Source of the DNA: Ascidiaceihabitans sp.
GTDB taxonomy: Bacteria; Pseudomonadota; Alphaproteobacteria; Rhodobacterales; Rhodobacteraceae
Assembly (NCBI GenBank): GCA_028248455.1
Contig: JAOKHV010000008.1
Span: 1 to 64,000, forward strand
Direction: 5' to 3'
Length of the DNA: 64,000 nucleotides
The position numbers and the translations under genes are program-made. Positions 25,364-34,631 of this stretch are shown here, one piece after another (position 1 is the first letter of the stretch; the number at the start of each line of letters is the position of its first letter). The notes beneath the pieces were generated by a model, which had not been told where the DNA came from, made no database searches, and worked only from the letters and a program-made list of their open reading frames with translations.

Positions 25364-26158
25364 TTAAACGGTACCGCCCAAGGAACCTTCAAGCGAGGCT
25401 AGCTCTTGACCGCCAGCCATTAGGTCTTGAAGTGCTTCGGGTGTGATACCGCCACGTTCCGCTGTGCCGTGTGTTGTTCCGCGATTTAAAACCGTAAAAC
25501 GATCCCCTACGGCCAAAGCATGACGCACATTGTGCGTGATGAAGACAACCGCCACACCTTCTTTGCGCACCTTGTCGATAGTTGCCAAAACATTGGATGT
25601 TTGGCGTACGCCCAGTGCAGAAGTTGGTTCATCTAAGATCAATACCTTTGCACCGAAATGCACAGCACGTGAAATAGCCACAGTTTGTCTCTCACCACCC
25701 GAAAGGGTACCAACCGCTTGATCTGGGCCACGTAGATTGATGCCCATTTTACGCATGGCTTCCATTGTTTCATGGTCCGCTTTTTCACGGTCATAAAACT
25801 GGATGCCCGCGATCTTCTTTGTTGGCTCATTGCCCAAGAAGAAATTACGACTGACAGACATCAAAGGAATCATTGCAAGGTGCTGGTGCACTGTCGCAAT
25901 TCCAGCTTCCATGGCATCGCGGGGGTTCTCAAAGTTTTGAACGTTGCCACCTACAATTATGTCACCCTCAGTTGGCTTCACAACACCCGACATCGTTTTG
26001 ATGAAGGTTGATTTGCCCGCGCCGTTGTCACCTAGAAGGCAATGACATTCGCCCGGATAAATTTTGATAGAAACACCGGCAAGCGCAATCACTGGCCCGT
26101 AAGTTTTTCTGATGTTGTGCATCTCGATGATGGGTTTTTTTTCTGTTTGAGCATTCAT
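25364..26158 (-). CDS. Inositol ABC transporter ATPase
   Basis: This 264-residue single-cassette ATPase of the carbohydrate uptake (CUT2/RbsA-like half-size) type has Walker A GDNGAGKST (residues 43-51), signature LSGGERQ, Walker B VLILDEPTSALG and the switch histidine in ITHNV. It follows the permease gene by one base pair. Inositol as substrate is inferred from the linked iol genes and LacI-type operators. Confidence 0.9.
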   Translation of the reverse strand: MNAQTEKKPIIEMHNIRKTYGPVIALAGVSIKIYPGECHCLLGDNGAGKSTFIKTMSGVVKPTEGDIIVGGNVQNFENPRDAMEAGIATVHQHLAMIPLMSVSRNFFLGNEPTKKIAGIQFYDREKADHETMEAMRKMGINLRGPDQAVGTLSGGERQTVAISRAVHFGAKVLILDEPTSALGVRQTSNVLATIDKVRKEGVAVVFITHNVRHALAVGDRFTVLNRGTTHGTAERGGITPEALQDLMAGGQELASLEGSLGGTV

Positions 26159-26159
26159 A

Positions 26160-27278
26160 TCAACGCTCTCCTGTAATCAAGCGACGGATGTATGTGTTTA
26201 GGATCACGGCACCAAGCAGGATAACACCAAGGAACACGCGGAAGAGTGAGCTTTCAACTCCGGCAAAGAATAGGCCTTGCTGCACAACACCGAAGATCAA
26301 TGCCCCAAGTGCAGCGCCGATGACGGAACCATATCCACCCGTCAAAAGTGCACCGCCGATGACGACTGCTATGATGGCTTCAAACTCTTTAAGCAAACCG
26401 CGGTCCGCTCCAGCTGAGCCAAACTCCATAACCTGACATGTCGCAAATACGGTTGCGCAGAAAGCCGTGAACATGAACATCAAGATTTTAACCTTACTCA
26501 CAGGAACACCTGAATTACGTGCAGCTTCTGCATCGCCACCAGATGCAAAGACCCAGTTGCCGAAACGTGTTTTGGTTAAGAGGATATGTCCAAATATAAC
26601 GAGAGCCAGCGCCCAAACGATCAACATTGGAATGCCGTCAACCACTGGTTGGCCTGCACGTGTGCCGCGTGAAAACACTGCGATAACACCTAGGTCACCT
26701 AGGTAAATAAAGAGGCCTTGTAAAATTTTGCCGCCAAAAACAATGCTGAGCCAATCTCCCTCTGCAGCTTCACGAATGCCACCGATGATGGTTTTGCGCT
26801 CAATTGTTTGAGGTAGGAAGATTGTGAACCCCCGAAGAATGAATAAAAAAGCCAAAGTTACTATGAAGCTAGGTAGGCCAGTTCTGATGCAAATCAGGCC
26901 ATTCAATGCACCGATTGCCATGCAGATTACGAAAGTTAATATGATCGCCATCCACATGGGCCAACCAAATGTGACCCCGAAGATTGCGATGAGCATGCCG
27001 GCGAAACCGATCATCGAACCGACGCTCAGGTCAAATTCGCCAGCAATCATCAGTAGGCATGCGCCCACGGCAATGATCATAAATTGGGCAGAGACCACCG
27101 ACCAGTTCATCACGCCCTGCACGCTGAACATGCCGCTGTCGCCGGCTAAGAAGATAAATACCGCAAATACTGCGATCGTCCCGATGATTCCACCAAGTTC
27201 AGGGCGTATCAGCGCGTTGCGAAACGACGACATCTCGTTGACGCGTTCGTCGTTTCCAGTGGTTGTCTCGTTGGACAT
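26160..27278 (-). CDS. Inositol ABC transporter permease
   Basis: This 372-residue CUT2-family permease (RbsC type) has about ten predicted membrane spans. The stretches GEFDLSVGSMIGFAGM and GGAEA-like motif ASGGDAEAARNSGVP are hallmarks of this permease class. An N-terminal cytoplasmic tail of about 30 polar residues precedes the first span. It lies between the binding-protein and ATPase genes. A hairpin at 27313-27345 separates it from the binding-protein gene. Confidence 0.9.
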   Translation of the reverse strand: MSNETTTGNDERVNEMSSFRNALIRPELGGIIGTIAVFAVFIFLAGDSGMFSVQGVMNWSVVSAQFMIIAVGACLLMIAGEFDLSVGSMIGFAGMLIAIFGVTFGWPMWMAIILTFVICMAIGALNGLICIRTGLPSFIVTLAFLFILRGFTIFLPQTIERKTIIGGIREAAEGDWLSIVFGGKILQGLFIYLGDLGVIAVFSRGTRAGQPVVDGIPMLIVWALALVIFGHILLTKTRFGNWVFASGGDAEAARNSGVPVSKVKILMFMFTAFCATVFATCQVMEFGSAGADRGLLKEFEAIIAVVIGGALLTGGYGSVIGAALGALIFGVVQQGLFFAGVESSLFRVFLGVILLGAVILNTYIRRLITGER

Positions 27279-27312
27279 TTCATTCTTCCTATAGGTCTTA
27301 TTAGAAACAATA

Positions 27313-27345
27313 AGGGCGGTGCCTTCGTTTAGAAAACGCCGCCCT
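27313..27345 (-). promoter_or_regulatory. Intra-operon hairpin between inositol-binding-protein and permease genes
   Basis: A GC-rich stem of 7 bp (AGGGCGG, 27313-27319, with 27339-27345), extendable inward, occupies the 78-bp gap. It corresponds in position to the hairpin after the glucose binding-protein gene. It is more likely an mRNA stabiliser or attenuator than a full terminator. Confidence 0.55.
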
Positions 27346-27356
27346 CAGTTTATATT

Positions 27357-28307
27357 TTAGCGGTATTCACCAGCAAATTTTTCAACCATTTCTAGACCAG
27401 AAGCTGTTACGAAGCCCGGGCCAGAGTTGATATTATTACCAGGCAAAACACCGTAACGGTGGTAGTTCGCCATCACAACAACTGGCAAGTAAGCCTGCAA
27501 GAATGGCTGTTGGTCGATACCCCAGCTGATAACGCCAGCTTTGATGCCATTAACGATCTCTGCACCCAGGTCAAATGTACCAAAGTAGATGTCGCCAGCC
27601 ATGCCGTTTTCGTCAAGAGCCAACAATGTTGGATCTGCAGAGGTTGGGCCTAGTGTGAGAACAGCGTCTGTTTCTGGGTTAGCAGTCAAGTAAGCCAATA
27701 CACGGTTTTTAATCTCAGCTGGATCTTGGCCAGAGTCGATCATTTGGTTGCCCAGCTCAATGCCTAGACCATCTGCAAAGCCTTGGCAGCGATCAGTCGA
27801 TGAAGGTGAAGAGATGTAGTGATTAACACACAGGAAGCTTCCAACGCCGTCGCCTTTAGCACGAAGACCAGCAGCTAGACCTGCGTCATACTCAGGTTGG
27901 CCAACGTACATAAGTGCGCCAACTTCACGTGCCTGATCCGGTGTACCAGAATTCATGATGATGACGTCAACGCCGCTTGCGACTGCGTCCATGATTGGGC
28001 CTTTAAGCACATCATAGTCAGCGAGTGTTGTGATGATGCCGTTTGGACCAGAAGCAGCTGCCTGTTCAATGATGCGTGCCATATCACCCAAATCACCAGT
28101 TGGTGGGTTGCGGTATTCAACCTCAACGCCCATCTGATCACCAGCAAGTGCGATGCCATTTTTGATTGTATTCCACCAGCTGTCGCTGTCAGGCGCGTGG
28201 CTGACAAGTACGTATTTCAGGTTATCACTGTGGCCATCAGCAACTGCTGTGAGTGGTGCTGCAAAAAGCGCTGCGCCAATCGCGAGCGACTTGATTACTG
28301 TTTTCAT
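27357..28307 (-). CDS. Inositol ABC transporter substrate-binding protein
   Basis: This 316-residue periplasmic-binding protein of the LacI/ribose-binding type (type I) has a Sec signal peptide of about 22 residues (cleavage near AVADGHS). The mature protein shows the family's ligand-pocket segments SDSWWNTIKNG and NSGTPDQAREVG. The ATG at 28307, preceded by GGGAGGA, is preferred to the longer open frame to 28433. It is the first gene of the importer operon and is divergent from the LacI-type regulator, with a perfect palindromic operator between them. Confidence 0.9.
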   Translation of the reverse strand: MKTVIKSLAIGAALFAAPLTAVADGHSDNLKYVLVSHAPDSDSWWNTIKNGIALAGDQMGVEVEYRNPPTGDLGDMARIIEQAAASGPNGIITTLADYDVLKGPIMDAVASGVDVIIMNSGTPDQAREVGALMYVGQPEYDAGLAAGLRAKGDGVGSFLCVNHYISSPSSTDRCQGFADGLGIELGNQMIDSGQDPAEIKNRVLAYLTANPETDAVLTLGPTSADPTLLALDENGMAGDIYFGTFDLGAEIVNGIKAGVISWGIDQQPFLQAYLPVVVMANYHRYGVLPGNNINSGPGFVTASGLEMVEKFAGEYR

Positions 28308-28389
28308 GAGGTCCTCCCAGACGTTTCTATTCTTTTGTGTCTCGCGGGTTTCCCGCCAACAACGAAATCTAACCATACCATTATTCAGA

Positions 28390-28405
28390 TTGCAACCGGT
28401 TGCAA
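28390..28405. promoter_or_regulatory. LacI-type operator TTGCAACCGGTTGCAA
   Basis: This perfect 16-bp palindrome with the central CG typical of LacI/GalR-family sites lies between the binding-protein start (28307) and the regulator start (28467). The same palindrome recurs at 32663-32678, between the two iol operons. Confidence 0.85.
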
Positions 28406-28466
28406 AAATTGTTTTTACCTTTTCGTTTCCCAAACATATAACGTCATGAAAATAGGGAGTAACTAG

Positions 28467-29462
28467 GTGGCAGTAACACTGAAAGAAGTGGCGGAACGGG
28501 CGGGCGTTTCGCGTTCGGCGGTCTCGCGGACCTATACCGATGGTGCTTCGGTCTCCCCAAAGACTCGCAAAAAGGTTGAGAAGGCGGCGAAAGAGTTGGG
28601 ATACAGCCCTAACGCTTTGGCTTCGTCACTGACCACAGGACGGACCAAATTAATCGGTCTGATCTCAAACAACTTTCACAACCCATTGTTCTTGGAAGTG
28701 TTCGATCTATTTACGCGTCGTTTGCAAGAGAAAGGGCTGCGGCCTTTGTTAGTCAACCTGACCGATGAAACTGATCCTGAGAGTTCGTTGAGGATGCTAA
28801 AACAGTATTCAGTTGATGGCGTAATCGTCGCATCATCAACCCTTTCACCGGAGTTTGCCAAGGCGTTTCATGACGCCAAAATTCCGGTTGTTCATTCATT
28901 CGGACGCTTTGCCAGTGCCCCTGATGTACATGTTGTTGGGGTTGATAACGTCGAATGTGGACGGATGGCAGCGCGGACTTTGTTAGCACGCGGTTATAAG
29001 TACATTGGTTTCCTGGGCGGACCTAAGGGGGCGACTTCAACAGTTGATCGTCGTGCGGGCTTTTTGGAGGTGATTTGGCAAGCCAAGGGGATCAAAGTGA
29101 AGGAATCCAATGCCGCAGCCTATTCGTTTGAGGCGGGGCGGACGGCGATGTTGAAAGAATTAAAGGGAACCCACGCAGAAGCGTATTTTTGCGGGGATGA
29201 TGTTATGTCGATTGGTGCACTTAGCGCGATCAACTCGTCAGGATTATCTGCACCCAAAGACATTGGCATTATTGGGCTGAATGATATGGAAATGGCGAAG
29301 TGGGAGAACATTGACCTCACCACAATTCGCCAACCGATTAAGCAAATCGTCGACAGCTCTGTTGAGCTGGTTATGGCGGCCCTAGAGGACAGCAACAGGC
29401 ATCCCGAAGCGCGGCTATTTTCATGCCAAGTTATAGAACGCGGAACGCTTCGGCCCATTTGA
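28467..29462 (+). CDS. LacI-family regulator of inositol catabolism
   Basis: This 331-residue repressor has an N-terminal helix-turn-helix (TLKEVAERAGVSRSAVSR) and hinge helix (SPNALASSLTTG), followed by a periplasmic-binding-like effector domain. The GTG start follows GGGAG. It is divergent from the inositol importer, with a perfect palindrome between them that recurs at the iol promoter, so it most likely controls the whole regulon and itself. The effector is unknown; an inositol-pathway intermediate is likely. Confidence 0.9.
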   Translation: MAVTLKEVAERAGVSRSAVSRTYTDGASVSPKTRKKVEKAAKELGYSPNALASSLTTGRTKLIGLISNNFHNPLFLEVFDLFTRRLQEKGLRPLLVNLTDETDPESSLRMLKQYSVDGVIVASSTLSPEFAKAFHDAKIPVVHSFGRFASAPDVHVVGVDNVECGRMAARTLLARGYKYIGFLGGPKGATSTVDRRAGFLEVIWQAKGIKVKESNAAAYSFEAGRTAMLKELKGTHAEAYFCGDDVMSIGALSAINSSGLSAPKDIGIIGLNDMEMAKWENIDLTTIRQPIKQIVDSSVELVMAALEDSNRHPEARLFSCQVIERGTLRPI

Positions 29463-29474
29463 TAGGGCCGAAGC
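29447..29474. terminator. Bidirectional hairpin terminator
   Basis: A perfect 10-bp stem (29447-29456 with 29465-29474) with an 8-nt loop spans the stop codon of the LacI-type gene. It lies between two convergent genes and is followed by A/T-rich sequence. It probably ends transcription from both sides. Confidence 0.65.
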
Positions 29475-29481
29475 TATTAAA

Positions 29482-30615
29482 TTACTTCTGGAACATTGGC
29501 GGACGTGCATCCACCCAAACGCCTTGCTGCTTTGCTGAATCAACAGACGCGTAAACAGCCGCCATTGAACGCAAACCATCCACAGCAGTAGGATAGTTGG
29601 CTGAACCGCCGCCCAACCTTGCCGCCAGGTCCACGTAGATGTTCGCGACTGCCAAAGGGAACCCCTCTGGGTGTGCGATGCCTACGCGAGACATGCGGTT
29701 TGCATCATCTGAAAGGCCATCTTCGCCCTTTTCAATGATTTCGATACGTCCGCCCTGTCTGTGAAAATACACTTGGTTTGGTTGCTCTGATGCCCAGCGA
29801 ACACCGCCTTTTTCGCCAAAGACTTGAATGTCCAAGCCATGTTGGCGGCCCAGTGCAATTGTCGACGTCCATAGGCGACCAACGATGCCACCATCCGTGC
29901 GGAAGTTGACCATCGCGTCGTCTTCTAACACACGCCCTTCAACGGTTGAGGCAAAGTCTGCGGAAAGCGTCCGGACTTCGTCGCCAGTGATGAAACTGGC
30001 CAAGTGCAGTGCGTGGATCCCACAGTCTGCCATTTGCCCTGATACACCCGCTTGGGCCGGATCGTAGCGCCAGCGTACGCGCGGGTTCGTTGCATCATCA
30101 CCAGCTGCGTGGTGGCCATGGCTAAAGTTGGTCACGACCGTGCGGATTGCACCCAGTTCACCGCCTTCGACCATTGCCCGCATTTGGCGCACCATAGGGT
30201 AAGCGCTGTAACAGTAGTTTACCGCGCAAACCTGACCGGTGGCTTCGGCGATTTTGACGATCTCTTCGCCTTCTTCAACGGTCATAGTCATCGGCTTTTC
30301 GCACAGGACGTTAAAACCAGCCTCCAAGAAGGATTTGGTTATCTCGAAGTGCGTGTTGTTTGGTGTTGCAACGGTCACGAGATCAAGTTTATCCTCGCGG
30401 CCTTTTTCACCAGCCAACATTTCCTTCCAATCGCCGTATGCGCGGTCTTGAGCAACGCCAAGTGACTGCGCATATGCTTTGCCTTTGGCCGGATCAACGT
30501 CCAAGGCTCCGGCCGTAAAGGAAAAATGCCCGTCGGCTTGTGCGCCTAGGCGGTGGGCTGGTCCAATTTGGCTGCCTTCGCCGCCGCCAATCATGCCCCA
30601 TTTTAGTTTTGTCAT
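29482..30615 (-). CDS. Gfo/Idh/MocA-family dehydrogenase (inositol regulon)
   Basis: This 377-residue NAD(P)-dependent oxidoreductase has an N-terminal Rossmann motif (GGGEGSQIGPAHRLG) and the family's EKP motif in CEKPMTM (near residue 105), with the catalytic His-containing DCGIHALH near residue 205. It is the last gene of the leftward iolE operon. It could oxidise another inositol isomer (scyllo- or chiro-inositol) or interconvert inososes. The exact substrate is not evident. Confidence 0.88.
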   Translation of the reverse strand: MTKLKWGMIGGGEGSQIGPAHRLGAQADGHFSFTAGALDVDPAKGKAYAQSLGVAQDRAYGDWKEMLAGEKGREDKLDLVTVATPNNTHFEITKSFLEAGFNVLCEKPMTMTVEEGEEIVKIAEATGQVCAVNYCYSAYPMVRQMRAMVEGGELGAIRTVVTNFSHGHHAAGDDATNPRVRWRYDPAQAGVSGQMADCGIHALHLASFITGDEVRTLSADFASTVEGRVLEDDAMVNFRTDGGIVGRLWTSTIALGRQHGLDIQVFGEKGGVRWASEQPNQVYFHRQGGRIEIIEKGEDGLSDDANRMSRVGIAHPEGFPLAVANIYVDLAARLGGGSANYPTAVDGLRSMAAVYASVDSAKQQGVWVDARPPMFQK

Positions 30616-30627
30616 ACTCAGGTTTCC

Positions 30628-31524
30628 TTAGCTAAATCCGATGGATTGGAGGTAGGCGCGATTGATTTTGGCATCGCCAAGCGCATCAGTGTCAGGCAGG
30701 GTTGGGTCGCAATCTTGCTCAACAGTGCACCAGCCCTCAAAACCGTTTTCGATTAGAATTTCACGCACGCGCGGGAAGTTTACATCACCGTCGCCAAGGT
30801 TACTGAAAATGCCCTGACCGCAAGCGTCATAGAAGCCTGTACCTTTTGCAAGAACGTCAGCTTTCACGACAGGATTTATGTCCTTGAAGTGCATGTAGCT
30901 AATCCGTGAAATGTAACGCTCCATGAAAGAAATAGGGTCAAAGCCAGCGTAAGAATGGTGGCCGGTATCAAAGCAAATCTTCAGGTGGTCTTCGTCGACT
31001 TCATCTAGCAGGCGAATCAACTCAGGCTCAAAGTCCATGAACCCCGCAGCGTGGGCATGGATGCCAACAGTTAAGCCGTATTCTTCAGCGCCCATTTTCG
31101 CCACCTGTGCGATGCCGTCACGGAACACAGTCCATTCAGCCTTTTCCATCTGCTCTGCATCATCGGCGCGACCAGCTGTAGGGGCGCGGCGCTCAGAAAT
31201 AGAGTCGATCAATACGAGATGCTTTGCGCCATGCGCCGCCAGTGCTTTGCATGTGCGAATTGATGCATCCATGACCTCATCCCACTTCGCAGGATCATGG
31301 AAGGGGCGGAAAACAACGCCGCCGATCAATTCCTGATCATGTTCGGCCAAAGCGTCGGCTAGAATCGCAGGATCTTCGGGCATGAAGCCAACGGGCCCCA
31401 GTTCGATACCTTTATAGCCAGCTTCTGCGTTTTCACGCAGCACATCGCGCCATTGTGGGTTGCGCGGATCATCCGCAAATTCGACACCCCATGAACATGG
31501 GGCATTTCCAATTTTAATTGTCAC
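30628..31524 (-). CDS. iolE: myo-inosose-2 dehydratase
   Basis: This 298-residue TIM-barrel enzyme of the xylose-isomerase-like superfamily opens with the IolE signature IGNAPCSWGVEF. It carries metal-site residues in FDTGHHSYAGFDP and in HFKD. It dehydrates 2-keto-myo-inositol to the trihydroxycyclohexanedione used by IolD. The GTG start at 31524 has an AAAGGAG site; the frame extends upstream to 31563 without support. It sits between two Gfo/Idh/MocA genes in one operon. Confidence 0.92.
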   Translation of the reverse strand: MTIKIGNAPCSWGVEFADDPRNPQWRDVLRENAEAGYKGIELGPVGFMPEDPAILADALAEHDQELIGGVVFRPFHDPAKWDEVMDASIRTCKALAAHGAKHLVLIDSISERRAPTAGRADDAEQMEKAEWTVFRDGIAQVAKMGAEEYGLTVGIHAHAAGFMDFEPELIRLLDEVDEDHLKICFDTGHHSYAGFDPISFMERYISRISYMHFKDINPVVKADVLAKGTGFYDACGQGIFSNLGDGDVNFPRVREILIENGFEGWCTVEQDCDPTLPDTDALGDAKINRAYLQSIGFS

Positions 31525-31538
31525 GAGCGTGGTCTCCT

Positions 31539-32642
31539 TTAATCGCTCTGAACCGAGGTCCAAGACCCCGATGTTTGGGATGAACGCACAGCAGATATGA
31601 TCCGCGAAACGTCTAAGCCATCATCAAAGGCCGGCCAACGTGGTGTCTTATCGGCAATCGCCTCAAGAAAATCGCGGGCCTCGATGATGATCTGATCTTG
31701 ATACCCTGTGCCGTGGCCGGGGCCTTGGCAAAACGGTTCGTAATCTGGGTGGGCTGGACCGGTTAAGATCTTGCGAAATCCACGTTCGGCCTCTGGGCCT
31801 TCGGCTTTGTATAGCCATAGTGCGTTTTGATCTTCTTGGTCGAAGCGGATGGCACCTTTGGTACCTGTGATTTCATATGCATAGCCCATTTTGCGCCCAG
31901 TTGCGATGCGGCTGAAATACATGTGACCCATTGCACCATTGGCAAAACGGCACATCATTTGAGCGTGATCGTCATTGGTGACAGGTGCGCCACCACGATC
32001 GTTGTGAACGGTTTCGATTTGGCCCATTACGTTGTCAATTGGCCCAAGTAACGCGAGTGCCGCATTGATCATGTGTGGTGCAAGGTCGCCCATGGTGCCG
32101 TTGGCTTCACCACTGGTGCGCCAGTTTGTTGGAATGGTAGGATCTGCCAAAAAGTCTTCAGTATGTTCGCCGCGAAACCATGTGACCTGACCCAGTGCGC
32201 CGTCTGCAATCAATTGCCGCGCGTATTGCGAAGCAGGTGTGCGGATGTAGTTGAACCCGATCATATTCACGAGCCCGCTGTCTTTTGCTGCTTGAACCAT
32301 TGCTTGGGCGTCATCGACTGAGGCCCCCAATGGTTTTTCACAAAAAACAGGTTTTCCAAGCGAAAAAGCAAGTTCAGCGGCGGCGCGGTGTGTTGATTGA
32401 GGAGAGGCGATTACGATCGCTTCGACTTTTGGATCGCGTATCAATTCCTCCCAATTTTGGGCTGCACGAGCGAATCCAAAAGAATCGCGATATTTTTCTG
32501 CAGAGGCCAATGAGGATGCTGCGACCATTTCCAGACGTGGCCTTAGACGTGTATTAAATACAGCGCCAACAGCAGCATAGGCTACAGCGTGGGCTTTACC
32601 CATGTAACCACCGCCAATGATGCCAATTCCTAATTCTTGCAT
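31539..32642 (-). CDS. Gfo/Idh/MocA-family inositol dehydrogenase
   Basis: This 367-residue oxidoreductase has the nucleotide motif GGGYMGKAHAVAYA at residues 10-23, CEKPLGAS with the catalytic lysine, and DLAPHMI with the likely catalytic histidine. It is the first gene of the leftward operon with iolE. A perfect operator palindrome lies 19 bp upstream. It is probably an inositol or scyllo-inositol dehydrogenase in addition to the IolG at 37317. Confidence 0.88.
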   Translation of the reverse strand: MQELGIGIIGGGYMGKAHAVAYAAVGAVFNTRLRPRLEMVAASSLASAEKYRDSFGFARAAQNWEELIRDPKVEAIVIASPQSTHRAAAELAFSLGKPVFCEKPLGASVDDAQAMVQAAKDSGLVNMIGFNYIRTPASQYARQLIADGALGQVTWFRGEHTEDFLADPTIPTNWRTSGEANGTMGDLAPHMINAALALLGPIDNVMGQIETVHNDRGGAPVTNDDHAQMMCRFANGAMGHMYFSRIATGRKMGYAYEITGTKGAIRFDQEDQNALWLYKAEGPEAERGFRKILTGPAHPDYEPFCQGPGHGTGYQDQIIIEARDFLEAIADKTPRWPAFDDGLDVSRIISAVRSSQTSGSWTSVQSD

Positions 32643-32660
32643 TCTGCCTCCTTAAAAACC

Positions 32661-32680
32661 GATTGCAACCGGTTGCAATC
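32661..32680. promoter_or_regulatory. LacI-type operator, 20-bp perfect palindrome
   Basis: GATTGCAACCGGTTGCAATC is an exact palindrome in the gap between the two divergent iol operons. Its 16-bp core equals the site at 28390. It marks both operons as targets of the adjacent LacI-type regulator. Confidence 0.87.
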
Positions 32681-32765
32681 TGGGTATCTTTAAATCAATA
32701 AGAGCGTCAAGCGCGATCCAGCATCTGGGTCAATAAATTGAACTATTCAGAGAAGGACAGACCTG

Positions 32766-34631
32766 ATGGGTGAGAACACCGTTCGTCTGACGACAGCACA
32801 AGCGATAATCCGGTATTTGAATGCGCAGTTCATTGAAATTGATGGAACACGTCAACGTTTTTGTGGTGGTGGCTTTGGTATCTTTGGGCATGGCAATGTG
32901 ACCTGCCTGGGAGAGGCCTTGTATGATCACAAGGAAACATTGCCATTATATCGTGGTCAAAACGAGCAAGGCATGGGTTTTGCGGCAGCAGCCTATGCGA
33001 AATACCATCTGCGTCGTCGCTTTATGTTCTGCACGGCCTCTGCAGGGCCAGGCACTGCGAACCTTTTGACTGCTGCGGCGCTTGCGCATGCGAACCGTTT
33101 GCCGATGCTGATGTTGTGCGGCGATACGTTTTTGACCCGCTTGCCGGATCCGGTTCTTCAGCAGCTTGAGCACTTCAACAATCCGGCGTTGGGGGTGAAC
33201 GACTCATTTCAGGCGGTAACGCGCTACTGGGATCGCATCACCCATCCCGCGCAAGTCATCCAGACTTTGCCAGCGGCATTAGCAACAATGCTGGATCCAG
33301 CAGATTGCGGTCCAGCCTTCTTGGGTTTGCCTCAAGATGTTCAGGGTTGGGCCTATGACTATCCGGTTTCGTTTTTTGAGGAAAAAAACCACCGCATTCG
33401 TCGCCAAGCCCCCGATGCTGACGACTTGGCGGACGCCGTTGCGCTGCTAAAGTTGGCTGAACGCCCCGTTATCATTGCCGGTGGCGGTGTGCAGTATTCT
33501 GGCGCGGTTGCTGAATTGACACAGTTCGCGGAAGCACACCAAATACCAGTTATTGAAACTATTGCCGGTCGTGCAAACCTTGTGAACGACCACGCGCTGA
33601 ACATTGGCCCTGTCGGTGTCACGGGGTCTGACAGCGCTAACTCTGTTGCGGAACTCGCGGATGTTATTTTGTCTGTAGGATCAAGGTTACAAGACTTCAC
33701 AACGGGTTCATGGACTGCCTTTGCGCAGGATGCGAAGCTGATCTCGTTGAATGCGGCGCGCCACGATGCTGGTAAACACCAATCGTTGCCCATCGTAGGT
33801 GACGCAAAGCTGGGACTGCAGCAATTGGCTGGCGCGATGAATGGATATAAAGCGCCGTCAAGCTGGACAGAATATGCCATTGGCGTTCGCAAAGAATGGG
33901 ACGCGTATGTTGCAGGCAACGTAAACGTCGACAACGGACCCAATTCATATGCGAAAGCAATCGGAATTGTGAATAACCTTGCTGGAAAACGTGATCGTGT
34001 TGTGGCTGCTGCTGGTGGTTTGCCTGCTGAGGTGACTGCGAACTGGCGTACGCTGGACATCGGCACAGTTGACGTTGAATTTGGGTTTTCCTGCATGGGT
34101 TATGAATTGGCTGGTGGATGGGGCGCACGGATTGCCCAATCAGAATCAGAGCCAGATGCAGACACAATAGTGTTCACAGGTGATGGTTCATACATGCTGA
34201 TGAACTCAGATATCTATTCGTCTGTACTAACGCAGAAGAAGATGATCGTTCTGGTGCTGGACAATGGCGGCTTTGCCGTCATCAATAAACTGCAAAACAA
34301 TACCGGCAATGAGAGCTTCAATAACCTTCTTGCTGACTCGCCTACAATTCCTGCAGCCTTCCCAGTAGATTTCGTGGCCCATGCGGCCTCAATGGGCGCG
34401 CACTCGACGTATGTCGATACGCCCGACCAATTGGCACAGGCGTTCAAGGCTGCAAAAGCAGCGGATAAGACTAGCGTAATTGTTATGAACGTTGACGCCT
34501 ATGAGGGTTGGACAACTGAGGGTCACACATGGTGGGAAGTCGGCACTCCTCATGTGACGGACAATCCGAAGATTCGAGAAAAGCACCTTGAGATTGAAGC
34601 AAGCCGTTCCAAGCAAAGAAAGGGTGTTTGA
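32766..34631 (+). CDS. iolD: 3D-(3,5/4)-trihydroxycyclohexane-1,2-dione hydrolase
   Basis: This 621-residue thiamine-diphosphate enzyme has the three-domain acetolactate-synthase fold. The cofactor motif is GDGSYMLMNSDIYSSV, with DNGGFAVINK after it, near residues 475-505. The catalytic glutamate is in QNEQGMGFAA near residue 60. It opens the inositol ring to 5-deoxyglucuronate. It is the first gene of the rightward operon iolD-iolC-iolB2-iolJ-iolG. Its stop codon TGA overlaps the iolC ATG by one base. Confidence 0.94.
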   Translation: MGENTVRLTTAQAIIRYLNAQFIEIDGTRQRFCGGGFGIFGHGNVTCLGEALYDHKETLPLYRGQNEQGMGFAAAAYAKYHLRRRFMFCTASAGPGTANLLTAAALAHANRLPMLMLCGDTFLTRLPDPVLQQLEHFNNPALGVNDSFQAVTRYWDRITHPAQVIQTLPAALATMLDPADCGPAFLGLPQDVQGWAYDYPVSFFEEKNHRIRRQAPDADDLADAVALLKLAERPVIIAGGGVQYSGAVAELTQFAEAHQIPVIETIAGRANLVNDHALNIGPVGVTGSDSANSVAELADVILSVGSRLQDFTTGSWTAFAQDAKLISLNAARHDAGKHQSLPIVGDAKLGLQQLAGAMNGYKAPSSWTEYAIGVRKEWDAYVAGNVNVDNGPNSYAKAIGIVNNLAGKRDRVVAAAGGLPAEVTANWRTLDIGTVDVEFGFSCMGYELAGGWGARIAQSESEPDADTIVFTGDGSYMLMNSDIYSSVLTQKKMIVLVLDNGGFAVINKLQNNTGNESFNNLLADSPTIPAAFPVDFVAHAASMGAHSTYVDTPDQLAQAFKAAKAADKTSVIVMNVDAYEGWTTEGHTWWEVGTPHVTDNPKIREKHLEIEASRSKQRKGV

